In this document: in pieces, positions 13,277-27,289 of the stretch
Position numbering within the stretch: the first letter of the stretch is position 1
Layout of the letters: each line of letters opens with the position of its first letter
NCBI GenBank assembly: GCA_013399305.1
Contig: VXAI01000118.1
Coordinates: 741,676-805,675 of the forward strand
Reading direction: 5' to 3'
Source of the DNA: Rostratula benghalensis
Taxonomy: Eukaryota > Chordata > Aves > Charadriiformes > Rostratulidae
Length of the DNA stretch: 64,000 nucleotides
Translations under genes and position numbers: made by a program
Notes under the pieces: generated by a model
Seen by the model: the letters and a program-made list of their open reading frames with translations, nothing else
Database searches by the model: none
What the model was told of the DNA's origin: nothing

Positions 13277-14283
13277 AAAAGTTTCAGTAGTGAGAACTGT
13301 CACTCAGTTTCTGCAGCACATGAATGGGGTTTTGATCTGTTTACACCTGGAGGCTACAGCAACAGTTGATCAGTACAAACTCTGTGCGGACATTGGATTC
13401 ATCTGCTTCCAAAGGGAATTAAAAAAATCATCCTAATACAGAAAGTGACTGCAGTGTAGTTGCTATTGGATGTTTAAATGGGGCTGCAATGTGAAGCGTG
13501 GCTGGGGGTTCCAAAAAGCCTTGCACATGCCATGGGCTGCATCCCCTGGCACTAAGGGAGAAAGTTACAGTCCTGTTCCTCCTCCCTCCCAATAAATCCC
13601 TGTCTCTACCATGCCATAGTTTTTCTGGAGTATTTCCTCAAATAGAAAGCTGTAATATAAACATAGATGCTGTTCCAGTGTTTCATTATAAAGATCAGTT
13701 AATTAAGCCTATTAAAATATGACTAGATTGGCTGTGTTTGTCAGTTCAGAATTTCTTAAACACTGAAGATTGAGTTGCAGAGCTTTGATATATTCGGTGA
13801 GTCCAGTGCTAATTTGCCTATTGTTTTTAATCAGTTGAAATTCTTTTCCAGCTTGGTGCTTGGCTGCTTTGTGCGGTTTTGTAGCCTACTTTAAAGGCTG
13901 GGGAGGTGGGGACCGAAGCAAGGTGTAATGATCCATAGCGCTTTAGATCATCTGCAGCTTATGTTCCCTGTCCCTGCTTTGCCAGTCAAGCTTTTATTCC
14001 AATTAAAGTGTCAGTAAACCCAAGGCACAGAAAGGTACCGTTTCTCCTCTCTCTTCCCTTTTTCTTTCCCTGAAAGTTTACCTTGCTGCTCGCTTTTTAA
14101 AAGCTCTGTACTGGCTGGGCCGGGGGTGGGCTGTGGGGCTGAGAAGTAAAAGGCATACTTTAAATACAGATGCTGGTGATAGTCCTTTCAAAAGCTGCAT
14201 TTCTCAAGCTGGGAGCTATTGACCCCTTTCAGTGTAGTCACAAAGAAATCCAAGAGGAAATGGAGGGTGAGGGCCAGCAGGGA

Positions 14284-14298
14284 ATATATATATATATA
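14284..14298. repeat. Short (AT)7 microsatellite
   Basis: Seven AT units, followed by a short T run at about 14301-14308. Nearby, 14447-14461 is 15 consecutive C. Both are simple slippage-prone tracts. Confidence 0.9.
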
Positions 14299-14446
14299 AT
14301 TTTTTTTCCCCAAGTCATCTTCTTACTCCTCCCCCCTGCCAGGCTGGCTATTGTTTGAGACTCCACATGGGATACCAGTTGCCATATAAGGAAAATGGCA
14401 TCATGCTACATTCTTTCTAAAAATTGATTTTTTACAGTTGTCTTCT

Positions 14447-14461
14447 CCCCCCCCCCCCCCC
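14447..14461. repeat. C15 homopolymer
   Basis: Fifteen consecutive C. The length is prone to sequencing error. Reading frames that cross it on either strand are artefacts. A C12 run lies at 25618-25629 and a C10 run at 8107-8116. Confidence 0.9.
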
Positions 14462-16647
14462 TTCTTTCTTGCTGAAAGTTGTTCTGTTTTTGTGGAAGCT
14501 CAGAGCAAAAGGAAAGTGGGTAGGTTATGGTGTGTGTGTATTCAGTCTTGGTGCCCCCCAAAAGGTTTCGCTTTGGCTCTGTTATCACAGGTCTGGCAAT
14601 TGGACAAAGCAACAGTAAATGAGGTTCAGTTCCCATGGCAGGAGCAGAGGATGTTGTTGTGCATTTTGCAGCATCTTGGTCAGTAATAGTCCTCCTTGTC
14701 TTTTGTTTTTGTTTGCTTAAGAGGGCACTCAGGCAGTGGGACAGAGGCATAGAGTGCTCCTCCGTGTCCATCTTTATTCACAATCAACCATTTATTCAGA
14801 GTGCGTTTCCAGCCCTGATCCAATCACATCTGGACTCTACAGAGGGGGCCTGCCTTTTGTGCCTTTTGCTCCCAGGCTGTTCCCTACCAAACTGCCCCTA
14901 TTTTGGCACTTGAAATTTTAAGAGGTGAAAGAAAATCTTTTTCCATCATAATTTTATGATTTGTGATCAAGAGCCTGGGACAAAAATGGTGCTGCTGAAC
15001 TGGGGCTTCAGTTCCTCCCCGTTTCCTGAAAATGTGGTTTATGAAAATCTTGCTAATCCTCATCACACTGGGTTAGATGAGAACAGGGGTTTGCAAAGAC
15101 CTTACCCTCCTGCTCCCAGCTTATACTTTGCTGGTTCCTGTTGATGTGCTGAGTGAGTGGTGAGCAACCACTTTGGGCCACCGGCTTTCTCTGCACTTCT
15201 GGATGACCAGGTCCATAACTGGGGACCACCACAGTCCAACTGTCCTCAAAGGCAGCTGAAACCCTTGAGCCCATGGGATGCAAGGCTGCGCACAGCAATA
15301 TTTTAGAGCCTGAGGTTCTTCTGCAGGTGGCAGGGATCAGTCAAATCACACCCCAGCCCAGGAAAAGGACTGAAAACACCCCTGAGGTTTGGGGTATTTT
15401 TGTTTCCTGGTACAACCATCACTTGTTGATGAACTTATTTTGGAAATAAGTCTGAACTCCAAACAAATGCTCTTAGCGGCTTGTGCAAGGGAAGAGCTGG
15501 AGCAACATGAGAATAAATAAGGCTGAATCCCCCGACTCTGGAAAGCAGAGGCGAAGTCTGGAATGGAAAAAGCATGGGTCTGGGAGCTGGGAACACAGCC
15601 AGCTCTTGGAGAGAGTTGGGCACTCCTCCTCTCATATCCTTTCATATCAGTAGTCAGCATCCAGGCTTTAGCGGTGTGCCCAGTGGTTGCCATCCCTTCT
15701 GAGTCCCTGTGACGCCCTCTTGACACTCCCTATAAAAATCTGTTTAGTGACTGATAATGTTGCAGCCTTCTTAAAAATAAAAGCAGGCAAAGGACCTCTC
15801 CCTCTTAGAAATAGCAGCAACAAATCTTGGGGTTTGTTTACCACAATCATGTTGTAACACTCCGTCTGTGTTGTGCTGAGGTGCAATTACAGAAGTGGAA
15901 AAAAGACAAATACTTTCTATAAAACATTTTTTTGCAAAGAATTAATTGTTTAATATTATTATCTGCGTATGCATTGACAATGCATACTTTTTTTCTTTTT
16001 AAAATGTTGAACAATTGGACACTTTTAAAGGAATGGCGATTTTGTGAAATTTTTGTGAAAGTAAAGTATGGATTTTTTGAGTGTTCAGTGTTTTTTATAA
16101 AAGCCTGGAAATGGAGGTCGCGTTGACCAAAGGAAGCAGATATCACATTAGAGAAAGTTCCAATTTCCTTTAATTCTTCTTTAGACTGTGAGTTAAATTG
16201 TCTGGAGAAGCCGTGCTGCTCTCACATCTCTGTGAAATGAGTTTCCAAGAGAATCTTCTTGTATGATAAAGTTTGCTTATCCTAGAGATATGGTTGCTTG
16301 GGTTTGCACTAGTATAGCAGCAGAATGTCCTTATGTAACTTTTTCTTCACAGAAGGTAATGTGTTACCTCCCAAATGATATCCACTGTCGGGTTAAGAGG
16401 AGATATCATTCACAGCAAGCAGACTGGAACGACACCATGCCCCACATGCTCTGTTCTGAAATAACTGGTGAAGCGGCTGATGGCTTTTGACATGTGCATG
16501 GCTGTTGTTGGACATCTGAGTTAACACGGTATAGATAAATGGGACACTCCTCACCCAACAGCTATTGCTCCGAGTGCTCTGCGAACTCCCATCTCTCATG
16601 TTTTGGTTCCAGTCTGCTTCCATTTATAACTGCCCTAATAACTGTCA

Positions 16648-16768
16648 CAGAGTCACGGAAGGAACCTTAGAGATCATCCAGTTCCCAACCCCCCTGCGAC
16701 ACCTCCCACCAGACCAGGTTGTTCAAAGCGCCATCCAGCCTGGCCTTGATCACCTCCAGGGATGAAGC
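16648..16768 (-). mobile_element. Short CR1 LINE 3' tail
   Basis: About 120 bp on the minus strand: CACGGAAGGAACCTTAGAGA, ATCATCCAGTTCCCAAC, CCACCAGACCAGGTTGTTCA and CATCCAGCCTGGCCTTGA are reverse complements of the CR1 3' end. Only the 3' UTR part is kept. Confidence 0.85.
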
Positions 16769-19500
16769 AATGATGTTACGGCCAATGATGACATATTTGT
16801 TATATGCACACTTACAGGTGAAAGGCCAGCTGAAAAGGGTGAGTGTCAGAAGGCAGGCGGAGTGCAGTGTTGCCAGCCATACTTCAGGCTCACTCCAAGC
16901 ATGGGCAGCAGCCACCTGTGAGCTCCTTGTGCTAAAAAACACCCCTCAGGCTCTCGGCTGGGGTTGCAGGAGGTTTCAGCTCTTAATTTCTGCTGCAGAA
17001 GGTGCTGTAAGGTAATTCATCAGGCTGTAAGTGGCTGCTGACAATATGGCATGTGTTTGCTGCTCCAGTGTCTTCAGATCTAGAGGTGACACAAATAGCC
17101 AGAGGGCTCAAATGTTATGACTGCTGACTCTGCCAGAGGTGGGTTGACCTTCTGAGAGGTATTGCCCCAGAGACTTGGAGTTGGTGCTTCTGATGTTAAC
17201 CACGGCTCACGTAGAGACTGGTTTTGGCTGTGTGTTTTCCTCTGGAGTTGGAAGCTTGTGTGACATGTAAAGTATAATGAAGGAAGAGGAAATAAGTTGC
17301 TGGGGGACTTAGTTTAAGAGCTGCTATAGAGATTTCTCAGGAAGCAGGTATGTACAAGGGTGTATTTTCATGCATGTATTTGAAGCTTTTTTTTTTTTGG
17401 CTTATGAGCAAGACCTGGGATCAGTGAAAGGTGATAACTATTAAACTCAGTAATAAGGATAGTATTACCCTATAGGTAGTGAAGGGCATTTGTGGAGTTG
17501 TGCATTCAGTTACTCACTCTGCATCTGTCCTGTGTTCTGACATTGAGAAGGAGCTTGATTCCTGTCTGCCGTTCTTGCCCGTCTGTGTAGGGGTGATAAT
17601 AAGGCTGGTACGTTTCTCTTGCAGAAAAAGGTGACAGAAGTTTTTTCTGTAGAAACTGGCTTCATGAAACTTTGCATTCCTTTTCAGAAAAACCTGAAGA
17701 TTAAAAATCTTTCATTCTGGAGGGTTTATCTTACTTTTTTTTCCTGTTGTTCCTTCTTTCTGTGAGAAAGCAGGAGTGGTGAAGGGAATTAAAAAAGGAA
17801 AGAGGTAATCCAGAAATTCTCCTCTCCTCACATGAAAAACTGCCCGTCAAAAATATCTGTGCAGGTTACATTAAAAAAAAATTAAAATCAGTTGATTTTT
17901 AAACTTGCAGAATATTAAAAAGGTTGTTACTACTCTTGAATACCCTGACCTGTTTTAAAGCTGAGGTTTCTTCCTTGCGTTGCTGTTGTCTATTTAGCAC
18001 AAAATATTGAGAGCACTTTTGTGAGAGGAGCCTGCACATAGGTCAGCTGCTGGACAGGCTTGTGCACAGTGAAGATAATGATAATCTAATGGCTGATTTT
18101 TCCTTGTAAAATCACTCATTCTCCAGTTGGCTTCTAATGGATGGGAGCTGCATCCCCAGCAGATGTCACATTTGTTGACAGAACTGGCAGCTAAGAAACT
18201 GGGGGCAGAGCAGCCTTGGAGGTGCTTGTGCTGGAGGTTCAGAGCTGCCCTCCTCAATGGCATGTGGCAGGAACTGTACTGCAGAACAGTACACACAGGC
18301 ATTTGGGGCTGGGTGACATGGGGGGATACAACGGCAGTGCTCTGCCTGTGTTTGGGCTTCAGTGCGTGACACAGGGAGGTCTGGAGCTGAACAGGGGGCT
18401 GTCTGCAGCTCTGAAAAAGTGGAGCACAGCACAGGTATTAGTGCACCAACTGCTGCAGCAGCATGTGAAAAAAAATATAAATTCCAAAGAAGTACGTTTA
18501 AGCAACATAAACTTCCCTTTTTAATTGTCTGCTGAAGGTTTATTTTCAAATCCCCCAACACTCACCAGGGGTTAATCTTCAGATGGGCTGCAGCATTGGC
18601 TTGAAACTTTAAAGCTTTACCAGCTCCTCCCTGCCAGCCCCTGGGCATGAGAGGAAGCTTTTCGCAGGAACTGGCTGTCTGTGGTTGCCATCTCAAGCTC
18701 TTTCTGGCTCTTTTCGCTGGTGTCTGTTGATGACAGGATATTAGGGTTTATGACTACCTGTCCCACTGTTTTCCCCATGTTCTGCGCCAGGGGCTGGTTA
18801 TCAGGCTGAAGCATTCCTGCCTATTGTCCAGGCAGCCCCTGGTGGTGCCAGACAGACAGATACCCAGTGTAATACAGACAACAGGTATGTTGAGGCAGAT
18901 TTGTCACTGACTCCTGAAACTGACCTTTGTGGCTGCAAAATACACCCGAGAGTACATTTCAAAAAGGCTAAAAATAATATCCTCCATTTAATTTATTTCT
19001 CCCACAAGTGTTCAGTCAACACAAAGAAAAGGAATTAGTTAGTCCTTTTTTTTTTTCCCTGTGCTTGAGTGTTCCTCTCTCAGAACAGAGCCATAAGTTT
19101 ATTGTGAGTTATTGGCCTGTTTATTTTGTTGGCTTAGTGTATGGGTCACGTTACTGGAAAGTGGAATCACTTGCCAGAACTGCCTTTGCTTTTCCATTTC
19201 CTTTTCCACCTCCCAATTTTGTGTTTTATCTGGTAGCAGCAATGAAGGCCAAACTCTCACTGAACTGATTGGAACCAGGAATTGGCATTCTGCTATCCTG
19301 TTGCCTTCTGCCAAAAGCCAGTGTTCAAAATAAAGACTGTACGTTCAGACTTCTTACATGAACACAATTTATGGTCATTTAAAATACCTGACGATCAGTA
19401 CAACAAAGCTCTGATTCTCCAAGTGACTTATTATTACCACACAGTGGATAAAGTTGAGTACTTTATCTCAACAAGTCTTCATCTCAGGAAAAGGGGATAA

Positions 19501-19600
19501 GTGATGGTGGCTTTCCAAAAGGAGTAATGAAATGGGGGGTTGGGGTTCTTGTGATGGTGGCTTTCCAAAAGGAGTAATGAAATGGGGGGTTGGGGTTCTT
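19501..19600. repeat. Perfect tandem duplication, 2 x 50 bp
   Basis: 19501-19550 and 19551-19600 are identical, each starting GTGATGGTGGCTTTCC and ending GGGTTGGGGTTCTT. No third copy is seen. The pair is followed by a T/C-rich run and a 27-base T tract. Perfect identity implies a very recent duplication or an assembly artefact. Confidence 0.95.
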
Positions 19601-19636
19601 TTATTTCTTTTTCCTTTTTCTCTTTTTCTTCTTTCC

Positions 19637-19666
<30 letters not shown>
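19601..19666. repeat. Pyrimidine tract ending in T27
   Basis: A T/C-only-like stretch begins after the tandem duplication and ends in about 27 consecutive T at 19640-19666. It is a likely slippage-prone site and not linked to a recognised retroposon. Confidence 0.85.
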
Positions 19667-19671
<5 letters not shown>

Positions 19672-22600
19672 GCAGTTGGAAACGGTCTCATTTGGAAGAT
19701 TTCAAACTAGCTAGATGTAAGTGTAAATCTGAATCCAGATGTTTAGGACTAGCAATGTTAAATCCCTAAGGGTTACTCAATAGTCCTGAGTACTAGGTGT
19801 ACAAAGCTAAAAACACTGCTTTAGCTGCTCAAGATCTTGGTCCTTTGCTATGTGGGGTTTTTTTCTATCAATCAAGAATAACAGTAATTGATGAAAAGTG
19901 TAGGGGTCTAATGTTTTTTCTCCTGTGAATAAAAATCAGCTGTGTGCATGAAGGCTGTGAATCACATCGCTGTACTAGATCATTTTTATGAAAGACAGAA
20001 ATTACACAAACTTTTTTTTTTCCAAAATCTTCAGGGAGACCACAAATCTTCATAAAATCAAGTTGAAATTAATCAAATAGTTTCAGTCAACATACGTGTT
20101 ACACATGTATTTGTAAACTTCAAAATATTTACTTCCAGATTTTTTAATGAAATTTATTTTTGTTTCAGCTGATCCTGATCCTCCCGCCATTTAAAAATGA
20201 AACCTGTGTTTTCCTATTAAAACTTGATGCAAACTTTTTATATAAGGAGGTTTTGGTTTGTTTGCTGCAGTGGTTTGGGGGTGTGTGTTCTGGGGTTGGT
20301 TTTTTTTATTAACTAAGAACTGTAAAAAAATAAGGTTTCATCTTCGGTTGAACAAAACTTGGGGACCTGATGTGAGGAAGGACCTTTGTATTGTTTAACA
20401 TGTTTCAGAAAAAAATAATCCAGTTCAAACTGAAGCAATTCATCCCCTCTGAGTTTTCTTTTTTTTGCCTTTTGTCACCCCAACAACAAAATCTGTTGAT
20501 AATCTGGTGATGTTCTTTCTGATGATACTGACACAGAGTAATTTTTCTTGGGTTTTGCTAATAGAAAATGTATTTGTGCTCCCATTGCTTGAAGTCTCTG
20601 CAGCTAGTCTGGCCAGGGAATTACCACTGTGGCATTTCTCTTGCTTCTGCTGGTGAGTTGCTTTTGTCGCTCGTGGTTGTAGGTAATCTGTTTGCTGTAG
20701 CTTTTGTTGTTCCTGTTTCTCCATCCACTCCTGAATTACTGAATACTCTCTGCTACAAGTCAGGGAATGCAGCATGAGGGCTCACAGTTATCGTTAAGTG
20801 TTTTCTTTGTTAATTCTCTCTTAATTGTGTCCCAGTGACTTGCAGCTGAGAATTAAAATGACTGCATTCAGCACCAGCAACCCCCAAAGGGTATTGTTTA
20901 TATTTTGCCTCTCTTCTCTGTATCCCTCATTTGATGCCTCCCCCAATGAGCAGCTCTCTCTTCCTCATCCCAAGTGATGCTATTGCTGAGGAATGTTGGA
21001 CGGATACTATTATATGCAGGCTGGAGTTGCCCCCAGCTTTGGGGTTTGAGCTTGACTTAAAGGGGAAGATATGCAGGAAGGGAACATTGTTTTTAATGGG
21101 GACCCAGGCTGTAGTTCTTTGCAGAACTGTTTTAAATGTGCCAATGTCGTCAGGCAGGGAGGTCTGTGGGTGCAGGGGAAGGCTCAGGGAGCTTTTCCAA
21201 TGTTTCCATGTGCTGCTCAGGGCTGCTGTCCCAGGCACGTACTTCCTTCAAGCTTGTGGGAGAGGCATTCTGGGAATAATCAATCAGCATCGCTCCGGGC
21301 TTTTTCTCCATCAGCGTTGCTCTGTTGTGTCTTTCAGTGCTGCTCGTCTTGGTTTTAATTTCTGGAGGAGGAATTGATTTGCACAGAGTAGCACCAGGCA
21401 GAAGAGTTTGGTCTCTAAATGGGCTAAGCCATCTGGCCTCTTTTATCTAAAGCACTTAAATAGGCATTTAAAGTTGTAGGTCCTGAAGAAGCGAGTGGTG
21501 GTAGGGCTTCACCAAAGTGTGGTCTGAACGTCTCAGTGGTTTACTAGATCCGAGATTAAGTTGTCCCCGTGGATCTTTGCTGTCACATCTGATCTGGAGC
21601 ACTGCTTATCCCAGAAAGGACCTCTGTGCTTTGGTCTTGCAGCTGCCATATTGCTGACTTGCCTCTTTCCCCATCTTTCTTCTGCCTTTCCGCTTTCCTT
21701 TGCCTCCAGAGTCTTTGATGGCACTCAGCTCAGCCAGAGTCAACTGCTTGTAGTCTTCTTGCTTTTACTGAGGCAATATTGCAAACGGCTTTTGGTAAAA
21801 ATGACATCATGTAGAGGGAAAGGCTGTAAAGATTTTTGTAATTCAAGACAGTCTTTATGTGTTTAAGAATGTTGAGGGGAAAGCTGGCTTCACGTGAAAA
21901 ATAAAGAGGACTTTGCCTTCCTTCTCAGTGAATCAGTGGATGAACTGGGACTGAAATTCAGAAGAAGCTGGTACCCGGGTCTCAGCTCACACTTCTGACT
22001 TCAACAAATCATTGTAAAATTGGTGTAGGTGGCTGTAGGTGCAGCACTCCATGTTGCAAAGGATCTGGCCTTTTGGCACAAGAGCTGTCCTTCACAACAG
22101 CAGTGGGAATTGCATACTTTGAACAAATCACCTTCAGGACACCTGCATAGTACGCACTTTGGCCAGTCCCTTCTGATGTTCCATGTCACTGCTCACAAAG
22201 GAGCAAAGAAGGACCAGACTTAGTTCCCCCCAGAGTTAGCTGCAGGTGATGCTATATTCCAGGGAGGTAGTTCTTTACCTTTCTTAATGAGTAACTTTAT
22301 ACTGTGCTGTCTCCTACAATAACAGCTGTCACTACTAGAAGGAAAACAAACTATTTGCTAAGGCGGTGAAGCTGCATAAATTGTTAATAGAGGAGAGAAG
22401 GCTTGGGCAGGGAGCTGAGATTACAGCAGGAGCCATGAGAATTCCCAAGCTCTGAGGAGCACTCCTGATTTAGGATTACATGCACCCCTGGGTAGTGTTT
22501 GTTTAATGTTTCTGCTCATGGTGAATGAATGAAAAAGTCCTGACTGGACAGTATATCAGTACTGTGATGATGAGGATGGTTCGACTGCCTGTTGTGTTTG

Positions 22601-25196
22601 CTGTACAGTGTTATATCATGAATGGTGTTTATGGCTAAGATCCTCAAATGCTAACATGGCATCAAGTAAGGTGAGAAGGGGCCTTTGTGACCTCTATTGC
22701 ATGTTAGACACAGGGTTCGTTTGAATTAAGTCTGGTTTCAGTCACAGCATTTTAATACAGCAATTTGTTGCACCTTTCTTCTGTTCTTGATGATTCTTCC
22801 CTGTATAGCTGCAATTACACAATGTCCATACAACAGCTCCAAAGATTGTTTGAGGGGCAGCTGAACGCTACAGAAGCTCTGTACTTCCAGTTCTATGTCA
22901 AATAACTTAATCCTCTGCAGTTTGTGTTTTCAATGCCAGTGGCCTGTAGGTCATCTTTGAATTGAAGATGCTCAGGGACCAGATTTGTGTGACTTTTAGC
23001 TCTTGCCCGTAAGTTTCTTAGTTCATGGGTTTTTTTGGTCTTTCCTCAAGTACTGAACCTCTGCCAAAGTAAGACCATCCCGATCTCTGTCAACATTAGC
23101 TGTAGGAGGAGAGTGAAACAGGGTTGTCCTGAGTAAACCTGCCCACGCACCACAAATGAAATCTGGATGTCACTGAAATCAGTAGTGATACTCCCTGTTT
23201 TATCCTCTTGCTAGTGAAGAACTTTTTCTCCTTGTGAATGTAAGGGTTGATGGATTGTTTGTTCTCTGCAGACCTTTTCTCTCCACAGACCATCTTTGAA
23301 GTCTGGTGATTTGTGTGCATGTCCATTAATCATGACATTGGTAGGTTTTTCCTTGCCAAAACACAGCCCCAGGAATTGAGACTGCTACCTATAGAGACTG
23401 CTACCAGTAGATTTGGAAACTTCTTGCAGTAGGAGGAGGCAGGTCTAGATGAGATCATACTCAGCACTGAGAAATAAAAGAAAAAGTCACAGTAAGTTTT
23501 GAAGACTGTCACTGTCACCATCCCAGTGAGCAGTTCTGGTAAGGTAGGCGGCCCCAGGGAGACGGGGGGGCAAGAAGGTAACTTTTGTTGGCAGAAAGTA
23601 GCTAGAGATCTTGCTTTAGTCTCTGCCTTTATTGTTTAAAATTGGAAAAGCTCCTTCTCTTCAGCACTCTGAAGCCTGGGGGTGTACCTGCCCAGCTGGT
23701 CCTCCTGTGCATTGCAGAGCCTCCGCAATGCCCGTTGCCTGGATACAGGGCAGCCCCGCGTCTCACTCCCCTGGCCGAAAGCAGGGGTCTGTGGGGAGAA
23801 AGGAGGGGGAACAAAGCCCTGTGCACTTGGAGGCAGGAACATTAAGTCCACCTGATGCAGCTTGTAAGCTCAGGGTTTTCTGTTACCTCACCATCATTAT
23901 TACTATTTATCATTATTATTGATAGGAGAAGAGTGCAACCCAGCTGCTCAGTGCAGAGATCTGAGGGCTCCCGCAGGGTGAAGCGCTTCATGCCACTTAG
24001 AAAACCAGCCATTGTGCTGTCTCTTGAATAAGCATTTTATTTCACATGCTTGTTCTGAGCCTCCTGCTGTTGCTCACACTACAACAGCTGACAAGGAGCC
24101 GTCCTGGCAATGTGGTATCAGAGCCTTTACCTGTGGCTGAGACCCGGGGAGAACCAGATGAAGACAACAGTGCCTGTTGAATATTTAAAATAAAGTATTT
24201 CCTCTTAAACATGAAAATGCTCTTTGTTCCTTATACACATCACTGCTTGGTGACAGCGATGGGCCAAGTCATGTATTATTCCTGCGCTCAGCCAAGGAGA
24301 AAGCTCATCGTTTGCAGGATGGCCTGTTGCATAGCACATGTGTAAATGTTTATGAAATTCACTATCTAGAATCAGTCAAAAATAACTTTTAAGCTCAGTT
24401 GCTTTAAATTCGGGCTTGTTCTGTTTTAATGCAATGTTTTTTGCTGTATATGTCTGTAGAGCACTGTGCTGTTTTGAACAGCACTTGGGAACTGCATAAG
24501 TGAGCATTAGTAAGTAATGGTCATTAACGATTAGACCGAGGTCTCTAATATTGAACTAGGGTTGTTATTCGAAGCTCTGTCAATGTGCATGACAAGAAAT
24601 ACTATCTGATCTAAGAACACATAGATTCAAGTTTAATGTAAGATCTAAGAACAAATGAGTATAATGCAGTAGGGGAGGATTGAACACCTGAGGAAGGCCG
24701 CATTGGCCTCAATGACCTTTCTATTGACCTTAACAGGCAGTAGGTTTGGTCTTCAATATGTTCTGGTTTAGGCTTCTGAAAATAGATTATCATAACCTCT
24801 GTAACATGGAGCTCAAGAATGGATAAAGTTTGTCCTTATTTTCATTTCTGAAGAAGGACAGTACCTAACTTTGAGCTAATGTTAGAAACAAAACTGTTGG
24901 AAGACTGAACACCTGGAGGGTTTCAAGACAGGCGGTAGAAGGTCAAGCAACTTGGAGCAGTTTTTCCTAGGTATTTAGAAAATATTATGTATGGAGGTAT
25001 TTGCATCTCTCCAAAGTGAGTGCAAAGTGATGGATGACACGAGCATATTGTTCTGAGGTTGTAGTTCACACTTTGTATTTCTATTTACATGTGTATGAAG
25101 AATGGCAGAGGATGAAAGCTGCAGCTCACTGAGACTCCTCGTGAGATGGCTGTTGAAAGGCTGGACTGACGATTAGAATCTGCTTTGTCTTGCCTC

Positions 25197-25257
25197 TGTA
25201 TGTATGTGTATAAATATACATACTTACATGCATATATATGTATGAAAATATACACAC
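25197..25257. repeat. Imperfect inverted TATG/CATA repeat
   Basis: Alternating purine-pyrimidine sequence with GTATGTGTATA facing TATACATAC around a short A-rich centre, then CATATATATGTATG. It can fold into imperfect hairpins but looks like a decayed microsatellite. Confidence 0.6.
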
Positions 25258-27289
25258 AAAGCCACTGATTGTCAGCAAATAACACTATTCACAGAAGCTT
25301 AGTTTCTGCTGTAAGCAGAAAGGACAAGCCCTCCTGTCTCCTGCTGAAGGCAAAGTTAGACATAAAATTGCTATTCACTGGTACGGGGGTTTTGTTATGT
25401 AAATTGTTTATTCCTCTCTACTTCCTGCCTTCATAAAGAAATGTTAGGTGTTTTATCAGCTGTTTAGGTAAACCAAGTATATGCCAACTAACAGTATCAA
25501 TTAAATGCTATATCTTAGTCAGATTTTAGTAATAATATGTCTCTGACCTGTTGGATTAAGCACTTTACACTATATAAATTTTCCTACTTAAACCACACCC
25601 CTTTCTCTTCCACGATTCCCCCCCCCCCCTAATATAAACAGTAGGCAAAAGGGCTGCATAATTTCTGGAGTGAAAGAGTGAACGGGGAGGAATGAGCATA
25701 TAATCCAGTTCCTCCTGAAATGAAGAGTGAAGTAACATTTTTGTGAACCATATTAGCATGAAGGAGCTTTACAAGACAGTGACTAGAATGGAAATTGAGG
25801 TTCTTGCCTCTGTGGACAGATCTGTGTGAATGACAAAGCTGAGCTGAACATCAGCTTTATTGAGAGAGTAGGGAATCCTCATTACTCAACTACCTCATTA
25901 CTAGAAAAAAACCCCCATAGCTTATAACATCCAGGAGGGCAATAGTTAAGGAAGGATATCAAATTCTGACTGAAAAAGATGTTTGAAAGAGTTCTAAACC
26001 AGCATTAGCTGTGTCAAACCATCTACTCTTCTAGCCAATTTATGGTAATAAATGGTGTGATACGAGTTGAATTGAACATGTGCAGAATTGAAACCCTGGA
26101 TTAAAAAAAATTAACCCAAGTTCAAGTTTTGTTTCAAAGAAATGTTGGGAGGGCTTTTTTCTTCCACAGCACATACAACAGGTTGATCTAAAGTCTATAA
26201 AAAGCTCGAACTCTAGTCTCAGATTTTAATTTACTGGATCCACAGGTACAATATTCACTAAAGAGTTTATCAGTGCGTTGAGCTTCAACTCCTTTGGGAA
26301 ACTAAAATTATGAAACAGGCCAAAAGGCAGCACCAAAAGAAGCATAATTATTTTTGTGGAGGTTAAACAATTAACCCCTCTTTCTAGATTCAGCGCCTTC
26401 CAACATTCAAAACTTAAACTAATGAAAGGGAAACTAGTACAAGATTAATGGACTTCTAACTGCTCTTTCCCTCCAGCTGTGGGACATCAAAGACATATAA
26501 GCCTTCATTTTCTGTGGCTTTGCTCTCTAAAGTGCTCTCTTATCCTTCTGAGTGATGTGGAAAGGATGGGATGTTACAGCTGTGTTTGGGCACAGTCTCA
26601 ATGTATTTTCCTGGTCTTTCATGACATTGCAGAAGCTGCTTTTGCCCATTTTTTATTTTGTTGTTGTTGTTCTTTTGAGACAATTTTTCTGGAAAACAGA
26701 AGTTCTTGGTTGCCTTCAGAGTGATTTGTGTGATGGTGATGAGTTAATGTAGTGGAGACCTCGTACACATACATTTTGAGTTAAGTTAACTGAGTTAATT
26801 TTTTTTAATGAGTTAAGTGAATCAACCTGTCAGAACCAAACCCACCTTCAAATCACTAATGAGAGGGAAAAAAGTGAGGATTGAATGCTAAATTTAGATT
26901 CAGCTGTAATTTCCAGGAATGTTTGTTTAAAGAAGAGTCAACAAAAGGAATCTTGGCTCTGAGGATCACCAGGAAAAAGCCTCTTTACATATTGTGGCCA
27001 TATAGCAACCAAGACTAGAGATGAGTTGCTAGGAGTGATGTGTCTGATTTATTGCCCGCTGCAGCTTTAAGAGTGTTTGCAAGCTGAAGTGTCTGTTATG
27101 GTTAGGATGATTATAAGAGGGGTTTATTTTATTTTAGAGAGAGAAAGAAAATAAATACTTTTTTTGTGACTTCTGGACTTGGCCAACTTCTGTGGTTACT
27201 TTTGGTTCTTAAGCAATGCCAGCCTGGACTGCTTCGTGTCACCTGAGCTTTCCCTACAAAGGATGGTTGGTGGGAAGAGAGCCCAATTG

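Larger units (their letters stand above)
13277..16647. other. Non-coding sequence
   Basis: Apart from the AT and C homopolymer repeats at 14284-14461 I see nothing defined. The overlapping frames of 120-126 codons at 14406-14771 and 15346-15726 (minus strand) have no recognisable motif. Confidence 0.6.
16769..27289. other. Ten kilobases of non-coding sequence
   Basis: It holds the 50-bp tandem duplication and T27 tract (19501-19666), a small imperfect duplication of GAGACTGCTACC near 23377-23408, an inverted TATG repeat at 25197-25257 and C12 at 25618-25629. No exon, RNA gene or further transposon is recognised. GC rises modestly at 23690-23830 without forming a CpG island. Confidence 0.6.

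Noticed and set aside
20931..21377. 148-codon + strand frame
   Set aside because: No family motif, overlaps a 103-codon frame on the other strand, and lacks credible splice or promoter context.
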